NCBI GenBank assembly: GCA_002328415.1
Contig: DCXL01000003.1
Location: 46,542-110,541, forward strand
DNA: 64,000 bases
DNA from: Micavibrio sp. UBA2137
GTDB taxonomy: Bacteria; Pseudomonadota; Alphaproteobacteria; Micavibrionales; Micavibrionaceae
Direction of reading: 5' to 3'
The notes under the pieces are model-generated. The model saw only the letters and a list, made by a program, of their open reading frames with translations, had not been told where the DNA came from and made no database searches. The translations under genes were made by a program, and so were the position numbers. Positions 17,694-26,804 of this stretch are shown here, one piece after another. The first letter of the stretch is position 1. Each line of letters starts with the position of its first letter.

Positions 17694-18365
17694 ATGTCAA
17701 AAAAACAGTTTTGGGAAAATGTTTTAACCATGTCATTACTTGAGTTACTTGATGAGAATGAGCGTGAATTGCCGCGTCATGATGCTTTTTTCAGGATTGT
17801 GGAGAAGCTGAATGCGCTTAATTCAGATGAAGCGCCTTTTTTCGAAGTCATTCAGCAAGGAACACGTTTTGGCAATAATTGCATGCTAGTGATTAAAAAT
17901 GATGCCTCTGTGCATGCCGCGTTTAATGCGTCCTCAAAGCGTCCAGATGTTGCCTTTGCAGGTATTCGCGGTTGGATGCGTCTCAAAGCCAATATCGTCA
18001 ATGATGGTTGGACAAATATTTCTCAAGATTTTGGACCTTACCCATGCTTTTTGAATGCACAGGGTGAAGTTTTGGAAAAGCCTGAATTTCTTATTGCTGT
18101 GACAGAAGAAAGTTCTATCGGTTATCAGGGTGAAGGTGAAAATGGTTCTCGCCTGAGTGTAGAGAATACAGAGCTTGTTTTTCTTGAAAAATTTGTAAGA
18201 CAATTTGCGGCTGACCATCCTGTAATTCAGGATATTCTTGATGTCTCCGAAGATGATTTGGCTGTAAGTAAGGCTGCTTCAAGCAAGACAGTGCTCAAAC
18301 TTGTGCCAGAGAAGGCAGAAGAGACCTCAGGCAACCAGCCTGGACTTGGCAAACTCGCGCTTTGA
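17694..18365 (+). CDS. Unrecognised soluble protein behind ftsZ
   Basis: I do not recognise this 223-residue protein. It has no signal peptide or membrane segment. The N-terminal third is acidic and helical (LLELLDENERELPRHDAFFRIVEKLNAL), the middle is mixed with many aromatic residues (GWMRLKANIVNDGWTN, FGPYPCF), and the tail is Lys/Glu/Ser-rich. The ATG at 17694 is preferred because the GTG at 17661 lies directly at the terminator T-run; an ATG at 17730 is also possible. No strong ribosome site is visible for any of them. The 3' end overlaps mnmA on the other strand by 39 bp. Coding use resembles its neighbours, so it is probably a resident gene. Confidence 0.7.
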   Translation: MSKKQFWENVLTMSLLELLDENERELPRHDAFFRIVEKLNALNSDEAPFFEVIQQGTRFGNNCMLVIKNDASVHAAFNASSKRPDVAFAGIRGWMRLKANIVNDGWTNISQDFGPYPCFLNAQGEVLEKPEFLIAVTEESSIGYQGEGENGSRLSVENTELVFLEKFVRQFAADHPVIQDILDVSEDDLAVSKAASSKTVLKLVPEKAEETSGNQPGLGKLAL

Positions 18366-19481
18366 TATCCAGCCACCGCCAATCACACGATTACCGTCAT
18401 AAATAACCGCGGCTTGTCCAGGGGCAATTCCATATTGGGGTGTGTCCAGAACAAGGCGCGCGTACCCATCCTCTGAAATAAGTGTGGCAGATGTAGGTTG
18501 CATGACAGAGCGTAATTTAACCTGAACCTGACGTGACCCATTATTCAAATTGATAAGCCAGTTTGTGTCCTCAAGGGGAATGGTATCTTGTGCTAAATCT
18601 TCCTTGGCGCCGACAATCACTTGATTGGCCTCGGGATCTATACGCACCACGTAGAACGGGCTGTTATCTTCATTCACGCCGCCGCCAATGCCTAGGCCCT
18701 TCCGCTGTCCAATTGTGTAATGAATAACGCCTTTATGCTGTCCGATGACGTTGCCATCCAAATCAACAATATCGCCATGTTGCTCAGCCTCTGGCTTAAT
18801 CTTTTTCACAACAGAGGCGTAATCACCATTAGGCACAAAACAGATATCTTGTGAGTCTGGCTTGTTGGCGTTGACCAGTCCAAAGCGCTCGGCATGTTGA
18901 CGCGTTACATCCTTTGTCCATCCGCCAAGGGGAAAGCGCAAGAAATCAAGTTGCTCCTGTGTGGTCGCAAAAAGGAAATAGCTTTGATCTTTTGTATGGT
19001 CTACGGCGCGATGTAATTCGGCCTGACCTGTTTCAGGATTTTCAATACGCTGAATATAGTGACCTGTGGCCATGCAATCGGCGCCTAAATCACGGGCAAC
19101 CTTGAACAAATCACGGAATTTGACGGTCTGGTTGCAGCGCACGCACGGAATGGGTGTGTAGCCCTCCATATAGCTGTCGACAAAATCATTTATCACGCTG
19201 TCTTTAAAATTATCTTCGTAATCCAGCACATAATGGGGAAATCCTAGCTCGTCTGCGATCTTTTTGGCATCATAGATGTCTTGTCCCGCACAACACGCGC
19301 CCTTGCGCTCTACAGCCTGCCCATAATCATAAAGCTGTAGCGTCACACCAATGACATCATAGCCTTCTTCATGCAGAAGGGCTGCGGTCACCGAGCTGTC
19401 CACGCCGCCCGACATGGCAACGACCACGCGCGTGTCTTCTGGTTTTTTGTTTATGCCTAGACTGTTCATGCGCGAGAACAT
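18327..19481 (-). CDS. mnmA: tRNA-specific 2-thiouridylase MnmA
   Basis: MnmA puts sulfur on C2 of the wobble uridine of tRNA Glu, Gln and Lys, using ATP and a persulfide donor. The 384-residue protein has the PP-loop SGGVDSS at residues 24-30. The first catalytic cysteine is in CVRCN, the second in SQDICFVPNG, and G-Q-R-K-G-L-G-I precedes the C-terminal beta-barrel domain. The start could also be the ATG at 19469; neither has a clear ribosome site. The cysteine desulfurase at 20494-21588 on the same strand could supply the sulfur, although it is in a separate unit. The 3' end overlaps the preceding gene. Confidence 0.96.
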   Translation of the reverse strand: MFSRMNSLGINKKPEDTRVVVAMSGGVDSSVTAALLHEEGYDVIGVTLQLYDYGQAVERKGACCAGQDIYDAKKIADELGFPHYVLDYEDNFKDSVINDFVDSYMEGYTPIPCVRCNQTVKFRDLFKVARDLGADCMATGHYIQRIENPETGQAELHRAVDHTKDQSYFLFATTQEQLDFLRFPLGGWTKDVTRQHAERFGLVNANKPDSQDICFVPNGDYASVVKKIKPEAEQHGDIVDLDGNVIGQHKGVIHYTIGQRKGLGIGGGVNEDNSPFYVVRIDPEANQVIVGAKEDLAQDTIPLEDTNWLINLNNGSRQVQVKLRSVMQPTSATLISEDGYARLVLDTPQYGIAPGQAAVIYDGNRVIGGGWISKREFAKSRLVA

Positions 19482-19522
19482 ATAGTGTTAGTTCAAAAAA
19501 AGCAACAAAATGGACATAACAC

Positions 19523-20137
19523 ATGACAACTGATTCAAAACGCAAAACCCTCTCTTATTTCAGTGGCGCAAAGCAAGGTCTAGACCCTATCTATCATGAA
19601 ACAGCACGCGAGCTTGGCTACTGGGTTGGAACGCATGATGTCCATGTTAAATATGGTGGTTCTGCCAATGGTTTGATGGGCGCTTTTGCACGCGGACTTA
19701 TTGCGGCAGCCAAAAAAACAGAAAGTGGTGCAACGATAGAGGGTATTCTGCCGCGTAAGTATGAGCGTGTTAATCAACCGCAATCCTTGGAAATGAAATA
19801 TACGCTGACTGATACACTGACTGAGCGTAAGCACTTGCTCCTCCATGATGTGGATGCGTTTTTAGTACTGCCAGGGGGCACGGGCACGTTGGATGAAATT
19901 TATGAATGTGTTGAGCAGGATTATTTGCCCATGGACCGTGATCCAACATTGGAAACTTATGGAATTCGCCCCATCTTTGTAGCTAATCTCAATGGCTATT
20001 ACGAGCACACCAAAAAACAGCTTAGACACATGATTGATAGCGGGTTTATCAGCGAAGGAAAGCTCGCCACGCTTAATTTCTATGATGATATGAAGACATA
20101 TAAAGCTGAACTGGAAAAGCTTTTAAAGGCGAACTAA
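19523..20137 (+). CDS. LOG-family protein (possible nucleotide 5'-monophosphate phosphoribohydrolase)
   Basis: The LOG/YgdH family cleaves the N-glycosidic bond of (cytokinin) nucleotide 5'-monophosphates; many bacterial members have unknown substrates. The 204-residue protein has YGGSANGLMGAFA around residues 44-56, which differs from the usual YGGG by one serine. The diagnostic PGGTGTLDE is at residues 117-125, and RK precedes it as expected for the phosphate site. There is no signal peptide. It is transcribed toward the ferredoxin gene and stops 9 bp from its end. Whether it makes cytokinin-like bases or handles purine and pyrimidine nucleotides cannot be told from sequence. Confidence 0.85.
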   Translation: MTTDSKRKTLSYFSGAKQGLDPIYHETARELGYWVGTHDVHVKYGGSANGLMGAFARGLIAAAKKTESGATIEGILPRKYERVNQPQSLEMKYTLTDTLTERKHLLLHDVDAFLVLPGGTGTLDEIYECVEQDYLPMDRDPTLETYGIRPIFVANLNGYYEHTKKQLRHMIDSGFISEGKLATLNFYDDMKTYKAELEKLLKAN

Positions 20138-20146
20138 GCGCTAAAT

Positions 20147-20491
20147 TTAAACTTGCCAATCAACAGGCGTGCCGGGAAGGGCGACTTTCAGGCCGTCTTT
20201 ATCCTCATCCATAATAATCTGGCATCCCAGACGCGATGATTTTTTGAGATCAAAAGCGAGATCAAGCATGTCTTCTTCCTCTTCGGAAATCTCGCCTTCC
20301 TCGGGTAATGTTTTATCCCACCATTCAGGGGCGACATAGACATGGCACGTGGCGCATGCAAGTGAGCCACCACATGCGCCTTCAATGGCTTCGATATCGT
20401 TTTGCACGGCTACTTCCATAACAGACAGGCCAATGGGTGCATCAATCTCTTTTTCACTGCCGTCAGGCATCAAGAAGGTCAATTTTGGCAT
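20147..20491 (-). CDS. [2Fe-2S] ferredoxin, adrenodoxin type
   Basis: This 114-residue electron carrier has the adrenodoxin/Fdx pattern C40-x5-C46-x2-C49 and C90 that binds a [2Fe-2S] cluster. The CGGSLACATCHV block is standard, and an acidic patch (EEGEISEEEEDML) after it is where the reductase or partner docks in this family. Ferredoxins of this type supply electrons for Fe-S cluster assembly. It starts 2 bp after the cysteine desulfurase stop, so they are one unit and probably act together. Confidence 0.92.
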   Translation of the reverse strand: MPKLTFLMPDGSEKEIDAPIGLSVMEVAVQNDIEAIEGACGGSLACATCHVYVAPEWWDKTLPEEGEISEEEEDMLDLAFDLKKSSRLGCQIIMDEDKDGLKVALPGTPVDWQV

Positions 20492-20493
20492 GA

Positions 20494-21588
20494 TTATTTA
20501 TCCATTCTCTTTAAGCATGTGTTCCACTTATCAAGGAACTGGTCAATTTCGGCCTCTTTGGTATTCCATCCCATAGAGATACGCAACCCTGTTTTGGCCA
20601 ATTCCTCGGGAACGCCCATTGATAAAAGGACACGTGATGGCTTAACTGCACCACTTGAACAGGCCGCACCACTTGAAATGGCTACATTCTCAAGGTCAAG
20701 ATTCATGAGAAATACGGCTGAATCTATGCCTTCTACTGTACAAGATGTTGTGTTGGCTACACGTGGGGCGTCTTCCCCGTAAATACGCACGCGATTGGAT
20801 GATTGGCGCAAACCATTTTCCAGTTTTTCGCGGAGTGTTTCAAGCGCTTGAAAATCATCCATTTGTTCAACGGCCAAACGCGCCGCCTCGCCAAAGCCCG
20901 CAATGCCTGCGACATTCTCAGTACCTGCACGACAACGGCGCTCTTGTCCGCCCCCATGCATAAACTTCGGCGGGTTAACGCCCTGACGTGTAATGAGTGC
21001 CCCGACACCCTGGGGGCCGCCAAGCTTGTGCGCGGATAGGCTCATAAAATCAACGTCCAAATCCTTGAAAGACAGGGGAAAGCGTCCTGCGGCCTGCACC
21101 GCATCTGTATGAAAAATCCCGTCATATTTATGAACCAGAGCACAAATCTCTTCTGTAGGCTGAATAACGCCTGTCTCATTATTAACCATCATAATGGAGA
21201 CAAGTGCTTTCTTGTTTTCCTTAAGCAATTCCTCAAGCGCTTTAAGATCAATAAGTCCACTTTGCTTTACAGGAATGGTTATTGCATCCTCGCGTCCACA
21301 AAAATAAACAGATGGATGTTCTGTGGCGGCAACAAGGAGTGGGCGGTCGGCATAGCCACGCAGAACTGTGTTATTGGACTCTGTTGCGCCGCTAGTGAAA
21401 ATAACTTGCTTGGGTGCGCATCCTACAAGTGTGGCCACATGTTCGCGTGCGCCTTCAACATGTTTGCGCGCAGCTCGACCTGCTCCATGAATGGAGGAGG
21501 CGTTCCCGTGACATGACATGACCTCGTGGGATATTTTCACCACTTCGGGACGAATTGGGCATGTCGCATTATAATCAAAATACAGCAT
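20494..21588 (-). CDS. Cysteine desulfurase (NifS/IscS-like)
   Basis: This PLP enzyme takes sulfur from L-cysteine and passes it as persulfide to Fe-S assembly or to tRNA thiolation. The 364-residue protein has ATEHPSV, the PLP lysine K188 in SLSAHKLGG, and the mobile-loop cysteine C310 in SSGAACSSG. The SSGAACSSG context and length fit the NifS/IscS branch rather than SufS. The downstream ferredoxin is 2 bp away, and no iscU or iscR is in the window. The promoter probably lies in the 223-bp AT-rich gap at 21589-21811. Confidence 0.92.
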   Translation of the reverse strand: MLYFDYNATCPIRPEVVKISHEVMSCHGNASSIHGAGRAARKHVEGAREHVATLVGCAPKQVIFTSGATESNNTVLRGYADRPLLVAATEHPSVYFCGREDAITIPVKQSGLIDLKALEELLKENKKALVSIMMVNNETGVIQPTEEICALVHKYDGIFHTDAVQAAGRFPLSFKDLDVDFMSLSAHKLGGPQGVGALITRQGVNPPKFMHGGGQERRCRAGTENVAGIAGFGEAARLAVEQMDDFQALETLREKLENGLRQSSNRVRIYGEDAPRVANTTSCTVEGIDSAVFLMNLDLENVAISSGAACSSGAVKPSRVLLSMGVPEELAKTGLRISMGWNTKEAEIDQFLDKWNTCLKRMDK

Positions 21589-21811
21589 TTTTATTTAATT
21601 ATGAAAAGTAATATCATCTTTCTCTTATCTAAAAAATAGGTTTTATCCTATTGAATGTCCACATCTTTTTGTGGGTGATTAAAAAAAAGAATAGACAAAT
21701 CGATTCGCTATCGTTTATAAGGAAGCACCTTATCCAAGGATATGGGAAATGATCCGAATAAGTGAAATATAACAAACTCTTATTCAAGTAACATAGTATT
21801 ACGGGGACTCA

Positions 21812-22489
21812 ATGCCAGATATCATTATAAACGGCCCGGCTGGTCGCATCGAAGCCAAATACGCTCACTCTAAACTGCCTAACGCGCCTCTTGCGATTGT
21901 TTTTCACCCTGACCCACTCAAGGGCGGAACAATGAATAACAAGGTCACTTACACTTTATTCCAAAATTTTGTTGATCGTGGATTTTCAGTCTGCCGTTTT
22001 AACTTTCGCGGTGTCGGAAAAAGCCAAGGCGTCTTTGACAAGGGCGAGGGCGAACTAACGGATGCCGCTGCTGTTCTTGACTGGATGCAGGCGATTAACC
22101 CTAAAGCACCTTATGTTTGGACAGGCGGCTTTTCTTTTGGGTCATGGATTTCAATGCAGCTTTTGATGCGTCGTCCTGAAATTAAGGGTTATATTTCAGT
22201 TGGTTTGCCAGCAAGTGAATATGACTTTACATTCCTTGCGCCTTGCCCGCAATCAGGCCTGATTTTGCATGGCACACGCGACAATATCGCACTGAAAGAA
22301 GATGTTGATGATGTTGTTGACCGTCTCAATACCCAAAAAGGGATTGTCACAGATTACCGTATGGTTGAAGGTGCAAACCACTTCTTCACCAATCACTGTG
22401 ATATGGTCACAATGCATATGCATGACCATATGAATGCTGCGGGTGCAGGCCGTATGGTTAACATAAATAACTTGCTCGAAACAGCCTAA
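21812..22489 (+). CDS. Alpha/beta hydrolase, small dienelactone/YfbA-like
   Basis: The 225-residue cytoplasmic protein has an alpha/beta hydrolase core. The nucleophile elbow is GFSFG at residues 106-110 with serine 108, a likely acid is D157 in HGTRDN, and the histidine is H190 in EGANHFF. The oxyanion region is FHPDPLKGG near residue 31. This compact type is often found next to a cysteine desulfurase in alphaproteobacteria, as here on the opposite side of the shared gap; the substrate is unknown. The product ends about 70 bp before the next gene. Confidence 0.85.
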   Translation: MPDIIINGPAGRIEAKYAHSKLPNAPLAIVFHPDPLKGGTMNNKVTYTLFQNFVDRGFSVCRFNFRGVGKSQGVFDKGEGELTDAAAVLDWMQAINPKAPYVWTGGFSFGSWISMQLLMRRPEIKGYISVGLPASEYDFTFLAPCPQSGLILHGTRDNIALKEDVDDVVDRLNTQKGIVTDYRMVEGANHFFTNHCDMVTMHMHDHMNAAGAGRMVNINNLLETA

Positions 22490-22561
22490 ATATGATAAAG
22501 AAGTGCAGCTTTTTCATAAGAGAAAGCTGAACTTATTTGATTTCAATGCGTTAGGATAACC

Positions 22562-22957
22562 ATGACGCATGAAGAGAGGACAAAACCGATGCAAGATAAG
22601 CTATCAGATATTATTGATTTGGTCTGGGATATTGCCGATCTTGCAATTGATTACGGACACCACTCTTCAATTGAGCCTGCCAACCCCACACAACATATTA
22701 TGCAGGTTTGCGGGCTTGTTTGTGTATTTGAAGGCGAAAATGTGAAACGCCTTCTTACAAAGGATATGGATTTGCATTTCACTTGGTCGCATCTGGCCAC
22801 AGCCAATGACAATGCTGATGACGCAATTGATGCGATGAGCGGTCTACACATCAATGAAATATTTCCAGCCTCTGCCACCTTTGTGAAGGGTGACATGGAC
22901 AATCTTAAAAAATGGCACAGCGACTTAAGCGTTCTTCGTGGCGCACTGGTTGCTTAA
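22562..22957 (+). CDS. Unrecognised 131-residue protein
   Basis: I do not recognise this protein. It is acidic, apparently cytoplasmic, with histidine pairs (DYGHHSSIE) and no transmembrane segment. Its length and lack of motif allow no function call. GTTAGGATAACC precedes the ATG at 22562 and offers an AGGA ribosome site; an in-frame ATG at 22589 has AGAGG before it and is also possible. The 3' end overlaps the peroxiredoxin gene on the other strand by 33 bp. A hairpin CAGCTTT/AAAGCTG (22506-22529) upstream has no T-run and is not a clear terminator. Confidence 0.65.
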   Translation: MTHEERTKPMQDKLSDIIDLVWDIADLAIDYGHHSSIEPANPTQHIMQVCGLVCVFEGENVKRLLTKDMDLHFTWSHLATANDNADDAIDAMSGLHINEIFPASATFVKGDMDNLKKWHSDLSVLRGALVA

Positions 22958-23443
22958 TTTTAAGCCGCTTTTTTTTCTTAAATTTGTAAGAACTTCGTGA
23001 ACCTCGTCTACATGGCCTTTAACTTTGACGTTTGGCCAGATATGAGCAATTTTGCCGTCTTCATCAATCAGGAATGTTGCACGTTGGATTCCCATATATT
23101 TTTTGCCATACATGCTTTTTTCAACCCATGTGCCATATTTTTCGCAAATTGAGCCGTCCTCATCAGAGACAAGTGTGAAATTTAATCCGTATTTGGTTTT
23201 AAACTTGTCATGCTTGGCTACACTATCCTTTGAAACACCAACAATCTGGGCGTCCAATTTCTTGAAAGACGCAAGCATATCATTAAATCCGCACGCTTCT
23301 TTTGTGCAACCGGGCGTGTCATCTTTGGGATAGAAGTACAAAATAACGGCTTGCCCTTTTTGCTCGAAAAGCGTGAACGTGCCTTCGCCATCGGTTTGGG
23401 CTGTAAAATCAGGGGCCTTTTGGCCTATGTTCAATTCTGTCAT
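22925..23443 (-). CDS. bcp: Thioredoxin-dependent peroxiredoxin, Bcp type
   Basis: Bcp/PrxQ reduces hydrogen peroxide and organic peroxides with thioredoxin. The 172-residue protein has the peroxidatic cysteine C46 in PKDDTPGCTKEA and a second cysteine C51, the C-x4-C spacing of the atypical 2-Cys PrxQ group. QRATFLIDEDGKI is the later conserved segment. The tail (LKLSNQCATKNA) extends past the usual end. It is divergent from the AsmA-like gene with a 142-bp gap and overlaps the preceding gene at its 3' end. Confidence 0.94.
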   Translation of the reverse strand: MTELNIGQKAPDFTAQTDGEGTFTLFEQKGQAVILYFYPKDDTPGCTKEACGFNDMLASFKKLDAQIVGVSKDSVAKHDKFKTKYGLNFTLVSDEDGSICEKYGTWVEKSMYGKKYMGIQRATFLIDEDGKIAHIWPNVKVKGHVDEVHEVLTNLRKKSGLKLSNQCATKNA

Positions 23444-23585
23444 ATCTCTTCTCCGTAACTTAAAATGATATAGATTGTGTTTATCCTGCTGTTTCTTAAG
23501 AATTAGGCGTGCAACTTCGCCACGCCTTCTTTAAGCTAGAGCAACAGTAAAAAAATGCAAATAACAAACCGAGTATCATTTATTC

Positions 23586-26500
23586 ATGGCGCGTCTCAGC
23601 AAAGAAAATCTTAAGAAAAGTGGGCACATCGCCGCTGAAATCACTCTTGTTATTGCAATTTTATGTGTGGTGGCCTTGGCAACATTTGGGTATCGCCTGA
23701 AGCAAGGGCCATTGGATATCGGGTTTGCTGCCCCTTTTATACAGGCGTCACTTTCGGATGAGGCGCGTGGTGTTGCAACTGAATTTGACTCTGTCGCTTT
23801 GCATTGGCCTGTTTTTAAGGGACCTGTCTTACTTGTTTTCGAGGATATGCACGTCAAACAGGATGATAAAACACTTTTGAATATGAACCGCGCCGCTGTT
23901 TCTTTGAGCTATCGGGCGCTTCTTATTGGGCAGGTAAAGCCAAAGGCTATTATTTTGGATTCACCTCTTTTGCGCATTGTGCGCACAAAAGAAAACAGTT
24001 ATGAAATCACTCGTCAAACCTCACCCGCAGAGGAGGATGATCGCGCGAATATTGCGGTCTCTGATATTATTCAATCGTCACTTTCCATGCGTAACGGGGA
24101 ACGAGCAGATGACCCTCTTTACGGCTTAAGCGCAATAGACATTAATAACGCACATATTTTTGTCGAGGATCATGTGCAGCGGCAAACATGGCAAATTCCC
24201 GACGCTAATTTCCGCTTATTGCGTGAGCCGGGTGTCATTGACACTGATTTGGCCTTTCAATTCAGTGAAAGTGACCCAGTTACACGTTTTAATGCTGTTC
24301 TTAAAAAAGGAGAGGGGCAAAATGTTGCGCTGGATACAAGCTTCACATCGCTTAACCCTTCGACACTGGCTGAAATATTTGGATTAAAAACAGTCAAGCA
24401 TAATGCGCTTCTCGTTGATGGTTCTCTTAAGAGCATTTTGGATGAGAACCTCTCCTTGCAACGCCTTGAACTCAGTGCAAATGCACAAGATGGCGCTATC
24501 TCCTTGCAGAACATTCCCTTCACGTTGAGCGCCTTTTCAATGGACTTCCTGCTTGATAAGCCAGAAAAAGTCTTTGCCTTGAAAAATCTTCAGGCTAAGG
24601 CTGGGGAACTAACATTGAACGCTTCTGGTGAAGGGCGTATTGAAAGTAATAAGGTCTATTTTCCGCTGAAAGCCACAATTCAGGACGTGCCCATTGATGC
24701 ACTTGACCCTGTCTGGCCAGAAAATCCCAACAGTGATACCTCCGCACGTGAATGGCTGGTTGAGAAGATGTCCGTTGGCACGTTGCAATCACTTGAGGCA
24801 AGCTTGCCTTTTGACATTATCTTGCCTGCAGATGTTGCCAACCCTGAATTTGCAGTGACACGTTGGGATGTGGAGGTCGATGACCCAACACTTGATTTTG
24901 CCTTCAGTGATGTAACCGTTGATTATCGTTCGCCTCTCATGCCTGCTGAGAATATGAGCGCCACAGGTACATATAAAGACGGGGTCATTGATATTGCCGT
25001 GTCAAAGGCCACGATTGGCGGCCTTGCCGTGGATAAGGGGTCGGTTATTTTGCGTGACCTTGAGGTTGAGAACGGGGGCGAAGCCGATATTGATATTCAT
25101 GCCACAGGGAACTTATCTTCTGCCCTTGATTATATTGACAGAGAGCCAATTGATTTAAAGAAGGGCTTAAGTTTTGATGCCGATAAGGCCACGGGGCAAA
25201 TTGATTTGAATGTGGCCGTTGACTTTCCAACTATTAAAGATCTGAAGACAGAGCAGGTGCAAGTGAAAGTCGATGCCACATTAAATGATGTCTCACTACC
25301 ACGTGCGGTGAAGGATTTAACACTTTCAGGTGGCCCTTATACGCTTAAGGCCGCTGATGGAAAGATTGAGCTGAATGGCTCAGGTTTTATTAGCCAGACG
25401 CCGCTTGAATTGACATTAGAGGAATATATCGAGCCAAAAGGCGCACCTTTCATGCAACGTGTACGAGCTAAGCTTGTCGCCGACTATGACTTGCGTGAGA
25501 AATTCGGAGTGACTTTGGATGATTATATCGGCGGTAATCTACCCCTTGATATTATTTATGAAAGCCAGGCTGATCGCAGTGCCGTTATTAACGCCAAGGC
25601 CAATTTAACGCCTGTTGAATTCCGTATTGACCCCCTTGATTATAAGAAGGATGTGGCGCAAGCGGGCGCGGCAACTGCCAAAATCTTGCTCAAAGGTGAT
25701 GATATTCTTGAGGTCCAAAACCTGAATATCGACCTGCCAAACGGCAATATTAAAAATGGTCGCTTGGGCTTTGGACAGGTTGCTGGTGTAACCGATGTGA
25801 CCAAAGGCACGTTTGAGGCGGTGACCCTGCCAGAAAACAGCTTCACACTTGATTTTGTGCGTAATGAAAATCAAGCCTTTGTGTTTACAGTGAATGGTGC
25901 CCGTCTGGACGCGCGTCCTTTCCTTGATAATGATAGAGAGGACCGGGAAATTCAGGTCTCTGATGAAAAGCAGAGTGAGCCACCTGTGGTTGCCTCTGGC
26001 GAGGTGAGATATATGCGCCTATCGGACGAGGGGGGTATTGAAAATGCAACTTTTTACGCTGATATCGAACGCAATGGCGTTGTTGACAGGCTAGAGGTTG
26101 ACGCAACTGTTGGAAACCAACCCATGGCCTTGCGCTACAGAACAGAGCCTGACACAGGGAAAATGCGCTTTCAGTTGGATTCTCTTAATGCGGGCGCAAT
26201 GCTGCGCGCGCTTGGGTTATTTGAAACAATGCAGGGGGGACGCCTTTATATTGATGCCGATGCGATTGCAGGCGGCCATCCCAATGATATGGCAGGCACA
26301 ATTCAAATAGAGAATTTCACTGTTGTGGATGCGCCAGTATTGGCGAAGCTCATCAACGCCCTTTCAATTGAGGGGTTACAGGAACTGGTTCAAAATCAGG
26401 GAATGAGTTTTACGCGTCTTGTCTCGCAATTTACCTATCAAAAGACACCAGAGGGCACAATGGTGACATTCAAGGATGGCGCCACATCAGGGACAGAGGT

Positions 26501-26804
26501 CGGTCTCACTTTTGAAGGGCAGGTTAATTTAACGGCCGGCATGATGGATATCAGCGGAACCATCGTGCCGCTCTCAACCATCAATTCCTTTATTGGAAAG
26601 ATTCCCCTCGTTGGACAAATTCTAACAGGTGGGGACGCGCTTTTTGCGGCAACGTACAAGATGGAAGGCCCGAGCAAGGAAGCGGCAGTTAAAATTAACC
26701 CGCTCTCTGTGCTTGCTCCTGGTATTATCAGAAAAGTCCTCTTTGAAGGCTTCGACCCCGCCGAAAAATTTGAAAATAATCTTTCAGGCGTAAATAAAAA
26801 CTAA
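23586..26804 (+). CDS. AsmA/YhdP-like protein (DUF3971)
   Basis: YhdP and its relatives span the periplasm and are linked to phospholipid transport to the outer membrane. The 1072-residue protein has one hydrophobic segment near residues 14-35 and then a long periplasmic part made of repeated beta-strand-like units with alternating hydrophobic residues. The C-terminal block with GTIVPLSTINSFIGKIPLVGQILTG and INPLSVLAPGIIRKVLFEG is typical of the YhdP/AsmA C-terminal domain. There is no enzymatic motif. The stop overlaps that of tyrS by a few bases. The long repetitive-helical groove function is inferred from the family. Confidence 0.85.
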   Translation: MARLSKENLKKSGHIAAEITLVIAILCVVALATFGYRLKQGPLDIGFAAPFIQASLSDEARGVATEFDSVALHWPVFKGPVLLVFEDMHVKQDDKTLLNMNRAAVSLSYRALLIGQVKPKAIILDSPLLRIVRTKENSYEITRQTSPAEEDDRANIAVSDIIQSSLSMRNGERADDPLYGLSAIDINNAHIFVEDHVQRQTWQIPDANFRLLREPGVIDTDLAFQFSESDPVTRFNAVLKKGEGQNVALDTSFTSLNPSTLAEIFGLKTVKHNALLVDGSLKSILDENLSLQRLELSANAQDGAISLQNIPFTLSAFSMDFLLDKPEKVFALKNLQAKAGELTLNASGEGRIESNKVYFPLKATIQDVPIDALDPVWPENPNSDTSAREWLVEKMSVGTLQSLEASLPFDIILPADVANPEFAVTRWDVEVDDPTLDFAFSDVTVDYRSPLMPAENMSATGTYKDGVIDIAVSKATIGGLAVDKGSVILRDLEVENGGEADIDIHATGNLSSALDYIDREPIDLKKGLSFDADKATGQIDLNVAVDFPTIKDLKTEQVQVKVDATLNDVSLPRAVKDLTLSGGPYTLKAADGKIELNGSGFISQTPLELTLEEYIEPKGAPFMQRVRAKLVADYDLREKFGVTLDDYIGGNLPLDIIYESQADRSAVINAKANLTPVEFRIDPLDYKKDVAQAGAATAKILLKGDDILEVQNLNIDLPNGNIKNGRLGFGQVAGVTDVTKGTFEAVTLPENSFTLDFVRNENQAFVFTVNGARLDARPFLDNDREDREIQVSDEKQSEPPVVASGEVRYMRLSDEGGIENATFYADIERNGVVDRLEVDATVGNQPMALRYRTEPDTGKMRFQLDSLNAGAMLRALGLFETMQGGRLYIDADAIAGGHPNDMAGTIQIENFTVVDAPVLAKLINALSIEGLQELVQNQGMSFTRLVSQFTYQKTPEGTMVTFKDGATSGTEVGLTFEGQVNLTAGMMDISGTIVPLSTINSFIGKIPLVGQILTGGDALFAATYKMEGPSKEAAVKINPLSVLAPGIIRKVLFEGFDPAEKFENNLSGVNKN

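Noticed and set aside
21731..21742. Palindrome TATCCAAGGATA in the 21589-21811 gap as an Fe-S regulator site
   Set aside because: It is short, does not match the IscR or RirA consensus I know, and is probably chance in an AT-rich gap.
22506..22529. Hairpin CAGCTTT/AAAGCTG as a terminator behind the alpha/beta hydrolase
   Set aside because: No T-run follows, so it is not a canonical rho-independent terminator.
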